A stretch of DNA of 41,460 nt. It comes from Oscillospiraceae bacterium. Its GTDB lineage: Bacteria > Bacillota > Clostridia > Oscillospirales > Acutalibacteraceae. The DNA lies in NCBI GenBank assembly GCA_022763825.1, contig JALEQX010000016.1:1-41460 (forward strand), given 5' to 3'. This document shows, piece by piece, positions 9,901-17,500 of the stretch. The translations under genes were made by a program, and so were the position numbers. Position 1 is the stretch's first letter. Every line of letters starts with the position of its first letter. The notes beneath the pieces were generated by a model that worked only from the letters and a program-made list of their open reading frames with translations, was not told the DNA's origin and did not search any database.

Positions 9901-10218
9901 CGACGAATCTTTCCCCTTCCACGCCGATTCGATAAAAAGCATATGCGGATTAAATGAAGTTATCTGCTCCTTCCATTCCGATGATGTCAGTTCCTCTGTT
10001 TTACACTCGTATGAAAAAGCCCTCGACGTAAACGAGTCGGCAATCAAAGCGACGCGCAGGTCTTTTAACGTCCGCACGTTTTTATCGAGTCCGAACGTCT
10101 CGTTATGTTTTGCCTCAGACGCTTTTCGATCCTGAGTTTTTTCGTCTTTTTCCTCGTTATTTAATTTGAACAACGATATAAACGCCTTTATTCCGTTTAT
10201 AAAATCGGGTCTTTTCAT
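6988..10218 (-). CDS. Large multi-module glycosyltransferase (CgeB-like N-terminus, GT4 C-terminus)
   Basis: This protein has about 1076 residues. Residues ~55-400 resemble the CgeB/DUF3880 plus Glyco_trans_1_2 arrangement of spore-coat glycosyltransferases. Residues ~430-480 have a degenerate GT2-like opening (VTVCSIVKDADEAG, then ENQSYENKR). The last ~230 residues are a GT4 domain with SVKSFANKNYAN, FDIYGEGARF and TQGVSRDEAMSSGLVPV. No signal peptide or membrane segment is visible, so it is probably cytosolic. ATG 10218 has GGAGG exactly 8 nt upstream, which settles the start; the open frame extends further upstream without support. It is a single gene, divergent from copA, with no other surface-polysaccharide gene nearby. 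Acceptor and donor are unknown. Confidence 0.8.
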   Translation of the reverse strand: MKRPDFINGIKAFISLFKLNNEEKDEKTQDRKASEAKHNETFGLDKNVRTLKDLRVALIADSFTSRAFSYECKTEELTSSEWKEQITSFNPHMLFIESAWKGKDSSWFRKVDRYSPEMNELCIYCRKNKIPIVFWNKEDPVYTDSFMITASYADYVFTTDTDCISEYKTRLNHGRVYHLHFAAQPAVHNPIEKYERKPKFCFAGAYYHKYESRSRVFDSFADVFDFEGGFDIFDRNYKSALPEHRFPKKYDNNIVGSLSPDEIDRAYKGYMCGVNMNSISKSQSMFARRVFEMLASNTVTVGNYSRGLANYFGDLTISTDCADTMVSNLKKYAGSPEIYRKYRLSGLRAVLKEHLYEDRLSYVCQKVFSCPLKKENVPVTVCSIVKDADEAGRVIKMFENQSYENKRLVFIRSDSEFKAPDGGFTAFFCAGDYYGENYLLDLMLTLRYYPANGVSKGSFYSCEGGAVRLKNVHPAYTPVKCITLRRSVVKSELLFGADINADSEIECGGLFSADEFNYCENFLLDKCCECDDLFIPDKGIEFKKIIEYSQSIKPAQKDPDALDFELNEFASSALKTGNVRLSSEGKNLVIISTLKENTHDYIYIKKSRFEPVKYMSDGVLPVFFGGSGELDLICVTICYDSYGNKIGALFPHLNRYEKLALPEGTKYCEIGFRPKGPGRARLSRITVGGKNTGLGEITLFPRSDSLVICRGYPSYDDIYKYMFVHTRVKGMKKSGIIFDVAVINDVREISYREYDGINVCTANAEGLRSLVKSGVKRIFVHFLDSYIWSALKPLLPYVDAYIFAHGADIQPWYRRSYNYVTEDEIRQAKIKFEKNEKIWREVYAESSERNIMFIFVSEYLKRTVSEDYGFEFDEKNSRVIHNSIDTDLFSYEKKSAGQRFNILSVKSFANKNYANDISAKAIAELSKYPEFKRMTFDIYGEGARFKEDTKSLKRFKNVNLYERYLTPAEIAKEHKTHGIFLCTTRMDTQGVSRDEAMSSGLVPVTNNVAAVGEFTDETCAVLAGNEDYRGIARGILRLVRNPSLFLKMSENAAKRVRRQSSADIVLESEIELTGEK

Positions 10219-10385
10219 CTTCGTTTCCTCCATCCGTACCATGTGATTTTTCCCTGACGGTACGGTTTTAAACGTAAATTCGACGGCGCATTTTATTCCA
10301 TTTATAATTATGAAACGGATTAGGTTTTTATGTAATTCAAATGAAAAAAGAACTATTTTCATAAAACATATATAAATTATATGCA

Positions 10386-10414
10386 TTGACAAAATGCGTT
10401 TTTTATTTTAATAT
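10386..10414 (+). promoter_or_regulatory. Probable promoter of copA
   Basis: TTGACA (10386-10391), 17 bp, then TAATAT (10409-10414). The -35 is perfect and the -10 is weak. It precedes the TTAG-N6-CTAA palindrome and copA. Confidence 0.6.
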
Positions 10415-10431
10415 AAATATTGAGGAATCGA

Positions 10432-10445
10432 TTAGCTTTTGCTAA
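10432..10445. promoter_or_regulatory. TTAG-N6-CTAA palindrome (candidate metal-regulator operator) before copA
   Basis: TTAGCTTTTGCTAA is a perfect inverted repeat (TTAGC-TTTT-GCTAA) just downstream of the expected transcription start of copA. A site with the same length and half-sites occurs at 14069-14082 before the DUF2325 operon. The TTAG/CTAA half-sites recall DtxR/IdeR-type operators, but the regulator is not identified. Confidence 0.5.
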
Positions 10446-10467
10446 CTCATTATCGAGGTGTTTTTAT

Positions 10468-13002
10468 ATGGCAATACAGTATAACGTTACGGGCATGAGC
10501 TGTGCCGCGTGCGCCGCGAGGGTCGAAAAGGCCGTAAACGGCATAGACGGCGTTACATCGTGCGCCGTAAACCTACTGACAAATTCAATGGGAGTCGAGG
10601 GAACCGCCGACTCCTCCGCCGTTATCGACGCGGTTGAAAAAGCGGGCTACGGCGCTTCGCTCAGGGGCGCGGAAAAAGATACAGTCCCGCAGTCCGACGA
10701 ACTTAAAGACACTGAAACTCCGCGTCTTATCAAACGTCTTATCGCTTCGGCGGTATTCCTTATAATTCTGATGTATTTTTCGATGGGACACATGATGTGG
10801 GGCTGGCCTCTGCCGTCGTTTTTCGACGGAAACCACGTCGCAATGGGACTGGTACAGCTTCTGCTGTCGGCGGTTATCATGGTTATAAATCAGAAGTTCT
10901 TCATAAGCGGATTCAAAGCTCTGATTCACCGTTCGCCGAACATGGATACGCTCGTCGCGCTCGGCTCATCCGCTTCGTTTTTATGGAGCGTTTACGCGCT
11001 GTTTCAGATGACGTCGGCGCAGACCGCGGGCAATCCGGAACTTGTCATGAAATATATGGACGAATTCTATTTTGAATCGGCGGCGATGATTTTAACGCTC
11101 ATTACGGTCGGAAAAACGCTTGAGGCAAGGTCTAAGGGCAAGACGACAGACGCGCTCAAAAGTCTTATGAAGCTCGCCCCGCAGACTGCGGTTATTATAA
11201 AGGACGGAAAAGAAAAAACCGTTCCGATTTCACAGGTAAAAAAGGGCGATATCTTCGTCGTCCGTCCCGGAGAGAGCATCCCCGTTGACGGAATCGTACT
11301 CGAGGGAAACAGCGCCGTAAACGAATCGGCACTTACCGGCGAGAGCGTACCTGTCGACAAATCGGATGGGGACGGAGTTTCCGCCGCAACGGTCAATCAG
11401 TCGGGATTTTTAAAATGCCGTGCCGAACGCGTAGGCGAGGATACCGCACTTTCAAAGATTATAAAAACAGTATCCGACGCGGCGGCAACAAAAGCGCCGA
11501 TAGCAAAAATCGCAGATAAAGTTTCCGGCGTTTTCGTACCGACCGTCATAACAATTGCGGTTATTACGACAATAGTATGGCTCTTAATCGGACGAGAATT
11601 TCCGTTTGCATTAGCACGCGGAATCTCCGTACTCGTAATAAGCTGTCCGTGCGCGCTCGGACTCGCAACACCCGTTGCAATAATGGTGGGCAGCGGACTC
11701 GGCGCAAAGAACGGAATACTCTTCAAAACCGCCGTTTCTCTCGAGGAAACAGGCAAGATAAACATTGTCGCACTCGACAAAACGGGCACCGTAACGGCAG
11801 GCGAACCCGTCGTAACGGATATAATTCCTTTAAACGGTCAAACCGAAAATGAATTCATGACCTCAGCGTTTTCTCTCGAATCAAAAAGCGAACACCCGCT
11901 TGCAAAGGCGATCGTCAAAAAAGGAGAGGAACTCGGCATTTCGGCATTTGAAACAAGTGATTTCAAGGCGCTGTCAGGCAGCGGACTCTCAGCCGTTCAC
12001 GACGGAAAAACACTGCTTGGCGGAAATCTTAAATTCATAAAAGAACATGCGGACGTTTCAAAGCAAGCCGAGGAAAAAGCATTAAGCCTTGCAAACGAGG
12101 GCAAAACGCCGATGCTGTTTTCTGTTGATTCAAAACTTGCCGGCATAATAGCCGTCGCGGACGAAATAAAACCCGAAAGCCGTGAGGCGGTAAAACAGCT
12201 TAAAAATATGGGAGTCAGAGTCGTAATGCTCACGGGAGACAACGAATCAACGGCTAAGGCGATAGGCAGACAGGCAGGAATCGACGAGGTCGTCGCGGGA
12301 GTTCTGCCCGACGGCAAGGCAGACGTTATAAACGAGCTTAAAAAACAAGGCAAGACCGCCATGGTCGGCGACGGAATAAACGACGCGCCCGCCCTTACCG
12401 TCGCGGATATGGGCATAGCGATAGGCGCGGGAACGGATGTCGCAATCGACGCGGCGGACGTGGTTTTAATGAAAAGCCGTCTGACCGACGTACCGGCGGC
12501 TCTTCGTTTGAGCAGAGCAACGCTTACGAATATACGCGAAAATCTGTTCTGGGCGTTTATTTATAACGTCATAGGAATTCCTATCGCGGCGGGCTGTTTC
12601 GTCGCATTGGGACTTACGCTCAACCCGATGATAGGAGCCGCGGCAATGAGTCTTTCGAGCTTCTGCGTCGTAACTAATGCGTTAAGACTCAATTTAAAGA
12701 AAATAAACGACCCGTCGCACGACAGAAAAATTAAAAATAAAATCGAGCCGAAAACGGTTACGGTATCGGATAATTCGAATAACGGCGGAAAGACCGTAAC
12801 AATTCACATTGAGGGAATGATGTGCGCGCACTGCGAAGCAACGGTCAAAAAGGCTCTTGAAAGTATTGACGGCGTAAAATCAGCCGAAGCAAGTCACGAA
12901 AACGGCACGGCGAAAGTAATACTCTCGTCCGAAGTCGATAAAGAAACAATGAAAAAAGCAGTCGAGGACGAGGATTACACCGTCGTCTCATTCGAAGATT
13001 AA
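10468..13002 (+). CDS. copA: Copper-exporting P1B-type ATPase
   Basis: This 844-residue ATPase exports Cu(I) across the cytoplasmic membrane. The N-terminal HMA domain has GMSCAAC (Cys12, Cys15). The CPC motif of the transport site is at 393-395, the phosphorylated DKTGT begins at Asp437, SEHPLA is the nucleotide-domain motif, and GDGINDAP begins near 634. YN in TM7 and MSLSS in TM8 are the Cu(I) (P1B-1) signature. After the last membrane helix comes a linker and a second HMA domain with GMMCAHC (Cys786, Cys789), like a CopZ chaperone fused to the C-terminus. ATG 10468 has GAGGTG 7 nt upstream; the frame is open further upstream but lacks a ribosome site. The AraC regulator gene starts 4 nt after it. 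Confidence 0.96.
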   Translation: MAIQYNVTGMSCAACAARVEKAVNGIDGVTSCAVNLLTNSMGVEGTADSSAVIDAVEKAGYGASLRGAEKDTVPQSDELKDTETPRLIKRLIASAVFLIILMYFSMGHMMWGWPLPSFFDGNHVAMGLVQLLLSAVIMVINQKFFISGFKALIHRSPNMDTLVALGSSASFLWSVYALFQMTSAQTAGNPELVMKYMDEFYFESAAMILTLITVGKTLEARSKGKTTDALKSLMKLAPQTAVIIKDGKEKTVPISQVKKGDIFVVRPGESIPVDGIVLEGNSAVNESALTGESVPVDKSDGDGVSAATVNQSGFLKCRAERVGEDTALSKIIKTVSDAAATKAPIAKIADKVSGVFVPTVITIAVITTIVWLLIGREFPFALARGISVLVISCPCALGLATPVAIMVGSGLGAKNGILFKTAVSLEETGKINIVALDKTGTVTAGEPVVTDIIPLNGQTENEFMTSAFSLESKSEHPLAKAIVKKGEELGISAFETSDFKALSGSGLSAVHDGKTLLGGNLKFIKEHADVSKQAEEKALSLANEGKTPMLFSVDSKLAGIIAVADEIKPESREAVKQLKNMGVRVVMLTGDNESTAKAIGRQAGIDEVVAGVLPDGKADVINELKKQGKTAMVGDGINDAPALTVADMGIAIGAGTDVAIDAADVVLMKSRLTDVPAALRLSRATLTNIRENLFWAFIYNVIGIPIAAGCFVALGLTLNPMIGAAAMSLSSFCVVTNALRLNLKKINDPSHDRKIKNKIEPKTVTVSDNSNNGGKTVTIHIEGMMCAHCEATVKKALESIDGVKSAEASHENGTAKVILSSEVDKETMKKAVEDEDYTVVSFED

Positions 13003-13006
13003 AGCC

Positions 13007-13861
13007 ATGAACGAATCAGATTTACCGTGCATACAAAGCGAAACTCAGACTGAAACGCGTGTTTTCGACGGAATAAAACTGACGTTCGAGAACGAATCGA
13101 ACGTGTCCGGCTCCGATAAAGCGAACAGAATACTGGAGATACGTCACTGCAAGTCGGGCAGAGCGGAATTTTTAACAGGCGACGGATTTATATACCTCGG
13201 CGCGGGAGATATGTACGCCGGTCCCCCGCTTGCCGGCGCGGAATATTTCCCGACGGGAGAGTATTCGGGCGTCAAAGTCACGGCGGATATCGAAAAAACT
13301 CCGAAATGTCTGTCATGTTTTCTTGAGGACGTAAACGTAAATCCCGAAAATCTTTATGAAAAATTCAAAAACGGCTATATCGCACGTTCGGACGAAAACA
13401 CGGCGCATATATTCTCGGAAATTTATAATGTCGACGAGAACATAAAAATGGGTTATTTCAAGGTAAAAACGCTCGAGCTGTTCCTGTTTTTAAGCCGAAT
13501 CGACATATTAAAAAGCGAAAAAGTAAGTCATACCGTTTCAAAATCGCAGATAGAGCTTACGTGTAAAATAAACGCGTACGTAAACTCCCACGCGGACGAG
13601 CATATTACGCTCGAAAAAATGTCGGCAATGTTCAACTCGTCCCCCACCGGTATAAAAAACGCATACAAATCGGTATTTTCAACGTCGTTTTCGTCATACG
13701 TGCGTACGCTCAGAATGAAAAAAGCCGCGTCGCTTTTAAAGAAAACTGACATGAGCATACTCGACGCCGCGCTGTGCGTAGGGTATACAAACGCGTCAAA
13801 ATTCGCAAAAGCCTTTTCGGACGAATTCGGAATTACACCGAAGAAATACAGCAAACAATAA
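13007..13861 (+). CDS. AraC-family transcriptional regulator linked to copA
   Basis: The protein has 284 residues. The last ~100 carry the two helix-turn-helix units of the AraC family (ITLEKMSAMFNSSPTGIKN, then ILDAALCVGYTNASKFAKAF and FGITPKKY). The N-terminal ~170 residues form an effector or dimerisation domain with a CxxC pair (Cys101, Cys104) and another Cys at 48. It starts 4 nt after the copA stop with no strong ribosome site, so translation is probably coupled. This position suggests it controls or responds to metal export; that is inference. The stop codon lies inside the left arm of a palindromic repeat (13852-13957). Confidence 0.87.
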   Translation: MNESDLPCIQSETQTETRVFDGIKLTFENESNVSGSDKANRILEIRHCKSGRAEFLTGDGFIYLGAGDMYAGPPLAGAEYFPTGEYSGVKVTADIEKTPKCLSCFLEDVNVNPENLYEKFKNGYIARSDENTAHIFSEIYNVDENIKMGYFKVKTLELFLFLSRIDILKSEKVSHTVSKSQIELTCKINAYVNSHADEHITLEKMSAMFNSSPTGIKNAYKSVFSTSFSSYVRTLRMKKAASLLKKTDMSILDAALCVGYTNASKFAKAFSDEFGITPKKYSKQ

Positions 13862-13957
13862 TTTATTACATTGAAGCGTAAACAAATCATGTAGGGAAAG
13901 ACATTGTCTTCCCCTACATAAAGAATGTTTATGTTTGGAACGATAAATTATTGTTTG
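13852..13957. repeat. 106-bp palindromic (MITE-like) repeat, copy B
   Basis: A perfect 15-bp terminal inverted repeat CAAACAATAATTTAT (13852-13866) / ATAAATTATTGTTTG (13943-13957) encloses an inner 14-bp hairpin: ATGTAGGGAAAGAC (13889-13902) with GTCTTCCCCTACAT (13906-13919), one mismatch, loop ATT. Segments between them (GTAAACA / TGTTTAT) also pair, so most of the element folds back on itself. It has no coding capacity. The left arm contains the stop codon of the AraC gene. Confidence 0.75.
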
Positions 13958-14068
13958 TCTTTTCGGATTGTTTTTTTGTCCGATAAGAGCGGAAATTCAA
14001 ATTAAAACGTACTATTATATATTCGTCGGGAGGGACAGACGTTCTTCCCGATATAAAAAGAGTATCGG

Positions 14069-14082
14069 TTAGTAAGTGCTAA
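14069..14082. promoter_or_regulatory. TTAG-N6-CTAA palindrome before the DUF2325 operon
   Basis: TTAGTAAGTGCTAA, flanked by G and C so that the arms are GTTAG and CTAAC. It lies 8 nt before the AGGAG ribosome site of the DUF2325 gene. It matches the site before copA in length, half-sites and the GCTAA end. A GC-rich hairpin (14026-14051) lies just upstream. Confidence 0.5.
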
Positions 14083-14104
14083 CTATAAAAAGGAGATGCA
14101 GACC

Positions 14105-14389
14105 TTGAGCGTCGTTATCGTAGGCGGAAACGAAAGAATGGAAAGACAATACACCGAGCTTTGCAGGCAGTATTCATGTAAAGCAAAGGTGTTTACAAAA
14201 ACCTCAGGCGGCGTCAGAAGCGTCGGCTCTCCCGACCTTATAGTTCTGTTTACGGGTACGGTTTCGCATAAAATGCTCCGTTCGCTCGAATGTGAGACGA
14301 AGGGCATGAATATCCCGATAGCAAAAAGCCATACAAGCTCAATAACAGCACTGAGAAACATACTCGAAGCGCACACGGGAGGCATGTAA
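14105..14389 (+). CDS. DUF2325 domain protein
   Basis: This small protein of about 95 residues fits DUF2325: an opening SVVIVGGNERME strand-loop, SPDLIVLFTGTVSH in the middle, and SSITALRNILEAH at the end. It has a Rossmann-like appearance but no known reaction. I favour a TTG start at 14105: AGGAG lies 9 nt upstream, and the protein then begins at the conserved first strand. An in-frame ATG at 14096 directly abuts the ribosome site. It is the first gene of a unit with DUF3793 and flavodoxin. Such sets are often seen near iron-uptake genes in Clostridia, but no such gene is present here. Confidence 0.8.
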   Translation: MSVVIVGGNERMERQYTELCRQYSCKAKVFTKTSGGVRSVGSPDLIVLFTGTVSHKMLRSLECETKGMNIPIAKSHTSSITALRNILEAHTGGM

Positions 14390-14944
14390 ATGAGCGAGGA
14401 TTTATTGATAGACCAATGTTCTCCGACCATGGCGGGCATAAAAACGGGCAGTCTGTTCTCCTGTTATGCCGACGACAAAAAGACATTAAATGCGGATATC
14501 AGAAGATTTAACGCAAGGCTCGTTCCGAAAGGCTTACGTCTTGTCCCCATGAAATTCGAGAACAACCGCGCGCTTGTCTACATGTACAGACCGTCAAAAC
14601 TTGCAAAGGATTTAAACGACCCCACGGCGCACAGTATACTGTCGGGACTTGACTACCCCTCGTCGGGCGCGGACAGCAAAGTAGCAATACTTCGCAAAAA
14701 AATCAACACAAGCGAAAGCTTCCCGCATGAAATCGGACTGTTTCTCGGCTACCCTCCCACGGATGTGGACGGATTTATAAAAAAAGGACCGCATAAAGCG
14801 AAGCTTACGGGCGTATGGAAGGTTTACGCGGATGAAGACAGTGCGAAAAAGAAATTCGCACTTTATAAAAAATGCGCGGGAGTTTACAGAACAGCTTATG
14901 AAAAGCACCGTTCGTTTGACAGACTTATCGTCAGAGAGCGCTGA
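14390..14944 (+). CDS. DUF3793 family protein
   Basis: This 184-residue soluble protein has typical DUF3793 features: an early IDQCSPTMAGIKTGSLFSC segment, RFNARLVPKGLRLVPM, and FPHEIGLFLGYPPTDVDGF followed by a WKVYAD segment. The function is unknown. The ATG immediately follows the TAA of the DUF2325 gene (no gap), so the two are translationally coupled. With the flavodoxin that follows 52 nt later it forms a unit probably controlled by the palindrome at 14069-14082. Confidence 0.85.
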   Translation: MSEDLLIDQCSPTMAGIKTGSLFSCYADDKKTLNADIRRFNARLVPKGLRLVPMKFENNRALVYMYRPSKLAKDLNDPTAHSILSGLDYPSSGADSKVAILRKKINTSESFPHEIGLFLGYPPTDVDGFIKKGPHKAKLTGVWKVYADEDSAKKKFALYKKCAGVYRTAYEKHRSFDRLIVRER

Positions 14945-14996
14945 AAAACGAATTTGACGTTTTTAATTAATAAAAATTGAAAGGAATTGATAAAAT

Positions 14997-15422
14997 ATGA
15001 GTAAGGTTGCGGTAGTTTACTGGAGCGGTACGGGCAATACCGAAGCCATGGCGGTATCCGTCGCGGACGGAGTAAAGAAGGCAGGAGGCGAAGCTGTCGT
15101 ATTGACCTCGGGAGAATTCGATTCTTCAATGATTTCGTCATTTGACGCAATAGCGTTCGGATGCCCCGCAATGGGAGCGGAGGAACTCGAAGAGGATGAA
15201 TTCGAGCCTATGTTCTCCGCGTGCGAGAGCGAACTTAACGGCAAAAGGATCGCGCTTTTCGGCTCATACGGCTGGGGCGACGGCGAGTGGATGAGAACGT
15301 GGGAGGAGCGCTGTGTTTCCCTCGGCGCGGTTATCGCGTGCGAGAGCGTAACGGCAAACGAAGCCCCCGACGGCGAGGCAGCGGCAAAGTGCGTTGAACT
15401 CGGCAAAAAGCTTGCCGGATAA
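14997..15422 (+). CDS. Flavodoxin
   Basis: This is a 141-residue short-chain flavodoxin. The FMN-phosphate loop WSGTGNTEAMA is at residues ~9-19, GCPAMGAEELEEDEFEPM is the region around the 60s loop, and FGSYGWGDGEWM is the 90s loop. It carries electrons at low potential in the cytosol and often replaces ferredoxin when iron is short. A ribosome site AAAGGA lies about 11 nt upstream of ATG. It is the last gene of the DUF2325-DUF3793 unit, which points to an iron or metal-stress role (inference). Confidence 0.93.
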   Translation: MSKVAVVYWSGTGNTEAMAVSVADGVKKAGGEAVVLTSGEFDSSMISSFDAIAFGCPAMGAEELEEDEFEPMFSACESELNGKRIALFGSYGWGDGEWMRTWEERCVSLGAVIACESVTANEAPDGEAAAKCVELGKKLAG

Positions 15423-15470
15423 TTAATTTTAAAGATTTTTCCGTATTTTTAACATCTTCATTTTCTGCTT

Positions 15471-15507
15471 GCAAGCCGTCCGCAGACATTATCTGCGGAC
15501 GGCTTGC
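15471..15507. repeat. Perfect 16-bp hairpin attached to palindromic repeat C
   Basis: Positions 15471-15486 are the exact reverse complement of 15492-15507, around a 5-nt loop. It lies 48 nt after the flavodoxin stop. It has no T-run, so termination is possible but weak. It ends 4 nt before repeat copy C. Confidence 0.7.
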
Positions 15508-15511
15508 TGAA

Positions 15512-15537
15512 CAATAATTTACCTCGGTTACTTATTG
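15512..15537. repeat. 26-bp palindromic repeat, copy C
   Basis: CAATAATTTA (15512-15521), a 6-nt centre, then TTACTTATTG (15528-15537). The extended arms AACAATAA / TTATTGTT (15510-15517, 15532-15539) pair perfectly. It has the same length as copies D and E. Confidence 0.65.
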
Positions 15538-15598
15538 TTTATTTTTTCTTCGTATACTTTCTCTTCTCCCGCCGAAAATATCGTCGGGAGTGATTTTT

Positions 15599-16948
15599 AT
15601 GTTAATAAAAACAAAACGCGCCTGCGTCCGGCTCGTTTCATACGTATGCGCCGTCATCATATCTCTTTCTGTTTTCGGCGCGCTCGAAAAGAAAAAAGCC
15701 GACAAATACGAAAGTCTGGTAAATCTTTCATACCAGCAGGCAATATCGGGACTGAGCTCATACCTTGACACTATAAAAACCGACCTTTATAAAGGAATGT
15801 ACGCTTCTACTCCCGCCATGACCGGCAAGCTGTCGGCGTCGCTTCTGTCATCGTCGTCGGGAGCACTCGAATGCATTTCGAGACTGCCGAGCGCACAGGG
15901 CAAATTATATAACGCCTACAAATTTTTAACTCAGGTTGCAGCATTTACCGATTCTCTCAACGAAAAAACGGCAAACGGCGAAAATATTTCCGACGAAGAG
16001 TATGAAACAATGGAAAAACTATATAAATACGCCTCAACGCTCTCGGGGCAGATAAGCTACGCGCAGGAAATGGCTTTGGGCACGGGGCTTAATTTCGAAC
16101 AGTCCGTTTCCTCGCTGTCTCTTCCGTCTGCCGACAAAGCCGATATAGTTAATTTTTCCGACACGGTCGACGAAACCGAGGAATCGTTTGCCGATTTTCC
16201 GACTCTTATTTACGACGGTCCGTTTTCGGATAATATAACGAACAAATCATCCTCGTTTTTAGAGGGCAAAACGGAAATTTCACAGTCGGCGGCGGCTGAA
16301 ATTGCGTCAAAGATTACAGGTTCGGACAAGGGAAACGTCAAATTTGCTTATGACGACGCATCAAACGTATCTTCTTACGTTTTCACTGTCGGTTCAAAAA
16401 CCGTTTCGATTACCAAAAATGGCGGATATCCAAGCTATATGATTTCCGACGTTTACGCTCACGAAGAAGTTATGAATAAGGACGACGCCGTAAAAATCGG
16501 TTACGAATTTTTAAATAACTGCGGTTACACCGGAATGACAGACACATATTATGCGGACAGCGACGGAATATGCACGATAAATTATGCTTATAAATTCGGA
16601 GACGTCACGTGCTACACCGACCTTATAAAAGTAAGCGTTTCGCTCACGGACGGTTCTGTTACGGGGTTCGACGCGCGGGGATATCTTATGAATCACACCG
16701 ACAGAAGTTTCCCCGAAAATGAGAAGGGATTTTCCGCGGCGGCAGAGTGTATAAGCTCCCGACTTACACCGCAGACGGTTAAAAAAACCGTTATTCCCAC
16801 AGACTCAACAAGCGAAGACTTCGCATACGAATTCAAGTGCTCCGCACCGGACGGCACCGACGTTCTCGTTTATATCGACGCACTGACGCTCCAGGAGGAT
16901 CAAATCCTGATACTTCTGTATTCCGACGGAGGAATTCTTACAAAATAG
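15599..16948 (+). CDS. ypeB: Germination protein YpeB
   Basis: The protein has 449 residues: an N-terminal membrane anchor or uncleaved signal (residues ~10-30) and a helical region containing FLTQVAAFTDSL and GQISYAQEMALG, typical of YpeB. The C-terminal half carries PepSY-like repeats (ASKITGSDKGNVKFAY, then DAVKIGYEFLNNCGYTGM). In spore formers YpeB stabilises or localises the cortex-lytic enzyme SleB in the inner spore membrane. ATG 15599 has GGGAG 8 nt upstream; an in-frame GTG at 15590 overlaps that site. sleB usually lies just upstream, but no such gene is present here. Confidence 0.9.
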   Translation: MLIKTKRACVRLVSYVCAVIISLSVFGALEKKKADKYESLVNLSYQQAISGLSSYLDTIKTDLYKGMYASTPAMTGKLSASLLSSSSGALECISRLPSAQGKLYNAYKFLTQVAAFTDSLNEKTANGENISDEEYETMEKLYKYASTLSGQISYAQEMALGTGLNFEQSVSSLSLPSADKADIVNFSDTVDETEESFADFPTLIYDGPFSDNITNKSSSFLEGKTEISQSAAAEIASKITGSDKGNVKFAYDDASNVSSYVFTVGSKTVSITKNGGYPSYMISDVYAHEEVMNKDDAVKIGYEFLNNCGYTGMTDTYYADSDGICTINYAYKFGDVTCYTDLIKVSVSLTDGSVTGFDARGYLMNHTDRSFPENEKGFSAAAECISSRLTPQTVKKTVIPTDSTSEDFAYEFKCSAPDGTDVLVYIDALTLQEDQILILLYSDGGILTK

Positions 16949-17017
16949 TATAAAACGTATTTTTGCGGGGAATAATAAAGACGGTTCAGACTTTATGATA
17001 GAAAGGAACGACGTTCT

Positions 17018-17314
17018 GTGAAAAAACTGATACCAATTATCGCTGCCGTTCTTTGTGCGGTAAGCATATTTACCTCCTGTTCAAAAGACGGGGATAAGGT
17101 AAAGGACGATGTCGAGGGACTCGTCACGACAACCAAAAAGACCGAGATGTTCAATTCATCCGAGGCAAGACCCGAGTCGACAAATATGGATTCGGCGCTC
17201 GAAAAAGGAGCCGAAAAGGCCGCCGACGGCGCAAAGAAAGCCGCCGAAGGTGCCGAAAAGCTCGACGAAGATATGAAGCAGAACATGAAGGACAACAATA
17301 AAAAAGCAAACTGA
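17018..17314 (+). CDS. Small putative lipoprotein
   Basis: This 98-residue protein has a signal peptide (basic start, hydrophobic core) and a lipobox-like FTSC with Cys about 21, so it is probably lipid-anchored. The mature part is charged, Ala/Lys/Glu/Asp-rich and probably a long helix (EKGAEKAADGAKKAAEGAEK, heptad-like). No catalytic motif is seen. It starts with GTG and has AAAGGA 10 nt upstream. It is 69 nt after ypeB and is followed by a terminator, so it may be cotranscribed with ypeB and belong to the spore envelope; this is inference from position only. Confidence 0.75.
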   Translation: MKKLIPIIAAVLCAVSIFTSCSKDGDKVKDDVEGLVTTTKKTEMFNSSEARPESTNMDSALEKGAEKAADGAKKAAEGAEKLDEDMKQNMKDNNKKAN

Positions 17315-17321
17315 AAAACAA

Positions 17322-17385
17322 ACCGGCCGTAAAACGACAAAAAGGGACCTCCGATTGTCAGTTTTGCGGTCGGTTTTAAAAAAAT
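17322..17385 (+). terminator. Intrinsic terminator after the ypeB-lipoprotein unit
   Basis: A long stem (17322-17340 with 17355-17374, a few mismatches, loop of about 14 nt) followed by TTTTAAAAAAATTT. It lies 8 nt after the lipoprotein stop. Confidence 0.75.
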
Positions 17386-17420
17386 TTAAATATTTGCATA
17401 AATTTGTACAGAATTATTAC

Positions 17421-17449
17421 TTGACTTTGAATTTGTTATAGTGTATTCT
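17421..17449 (+). promoter_or_regulatory. Promoter of the membrane-protein cluster
   Basis: TTGACT (17421-17426), 17-bp spacer, TATTCT (17444-17449), about 50 bp before the start codon at 17501. Confidence 0.65.
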
Positions 17450-17500
17450 ATAAATTGATTTATTTTGTATATTATTTTTAAAATTAAGGAGCTGGATTTC

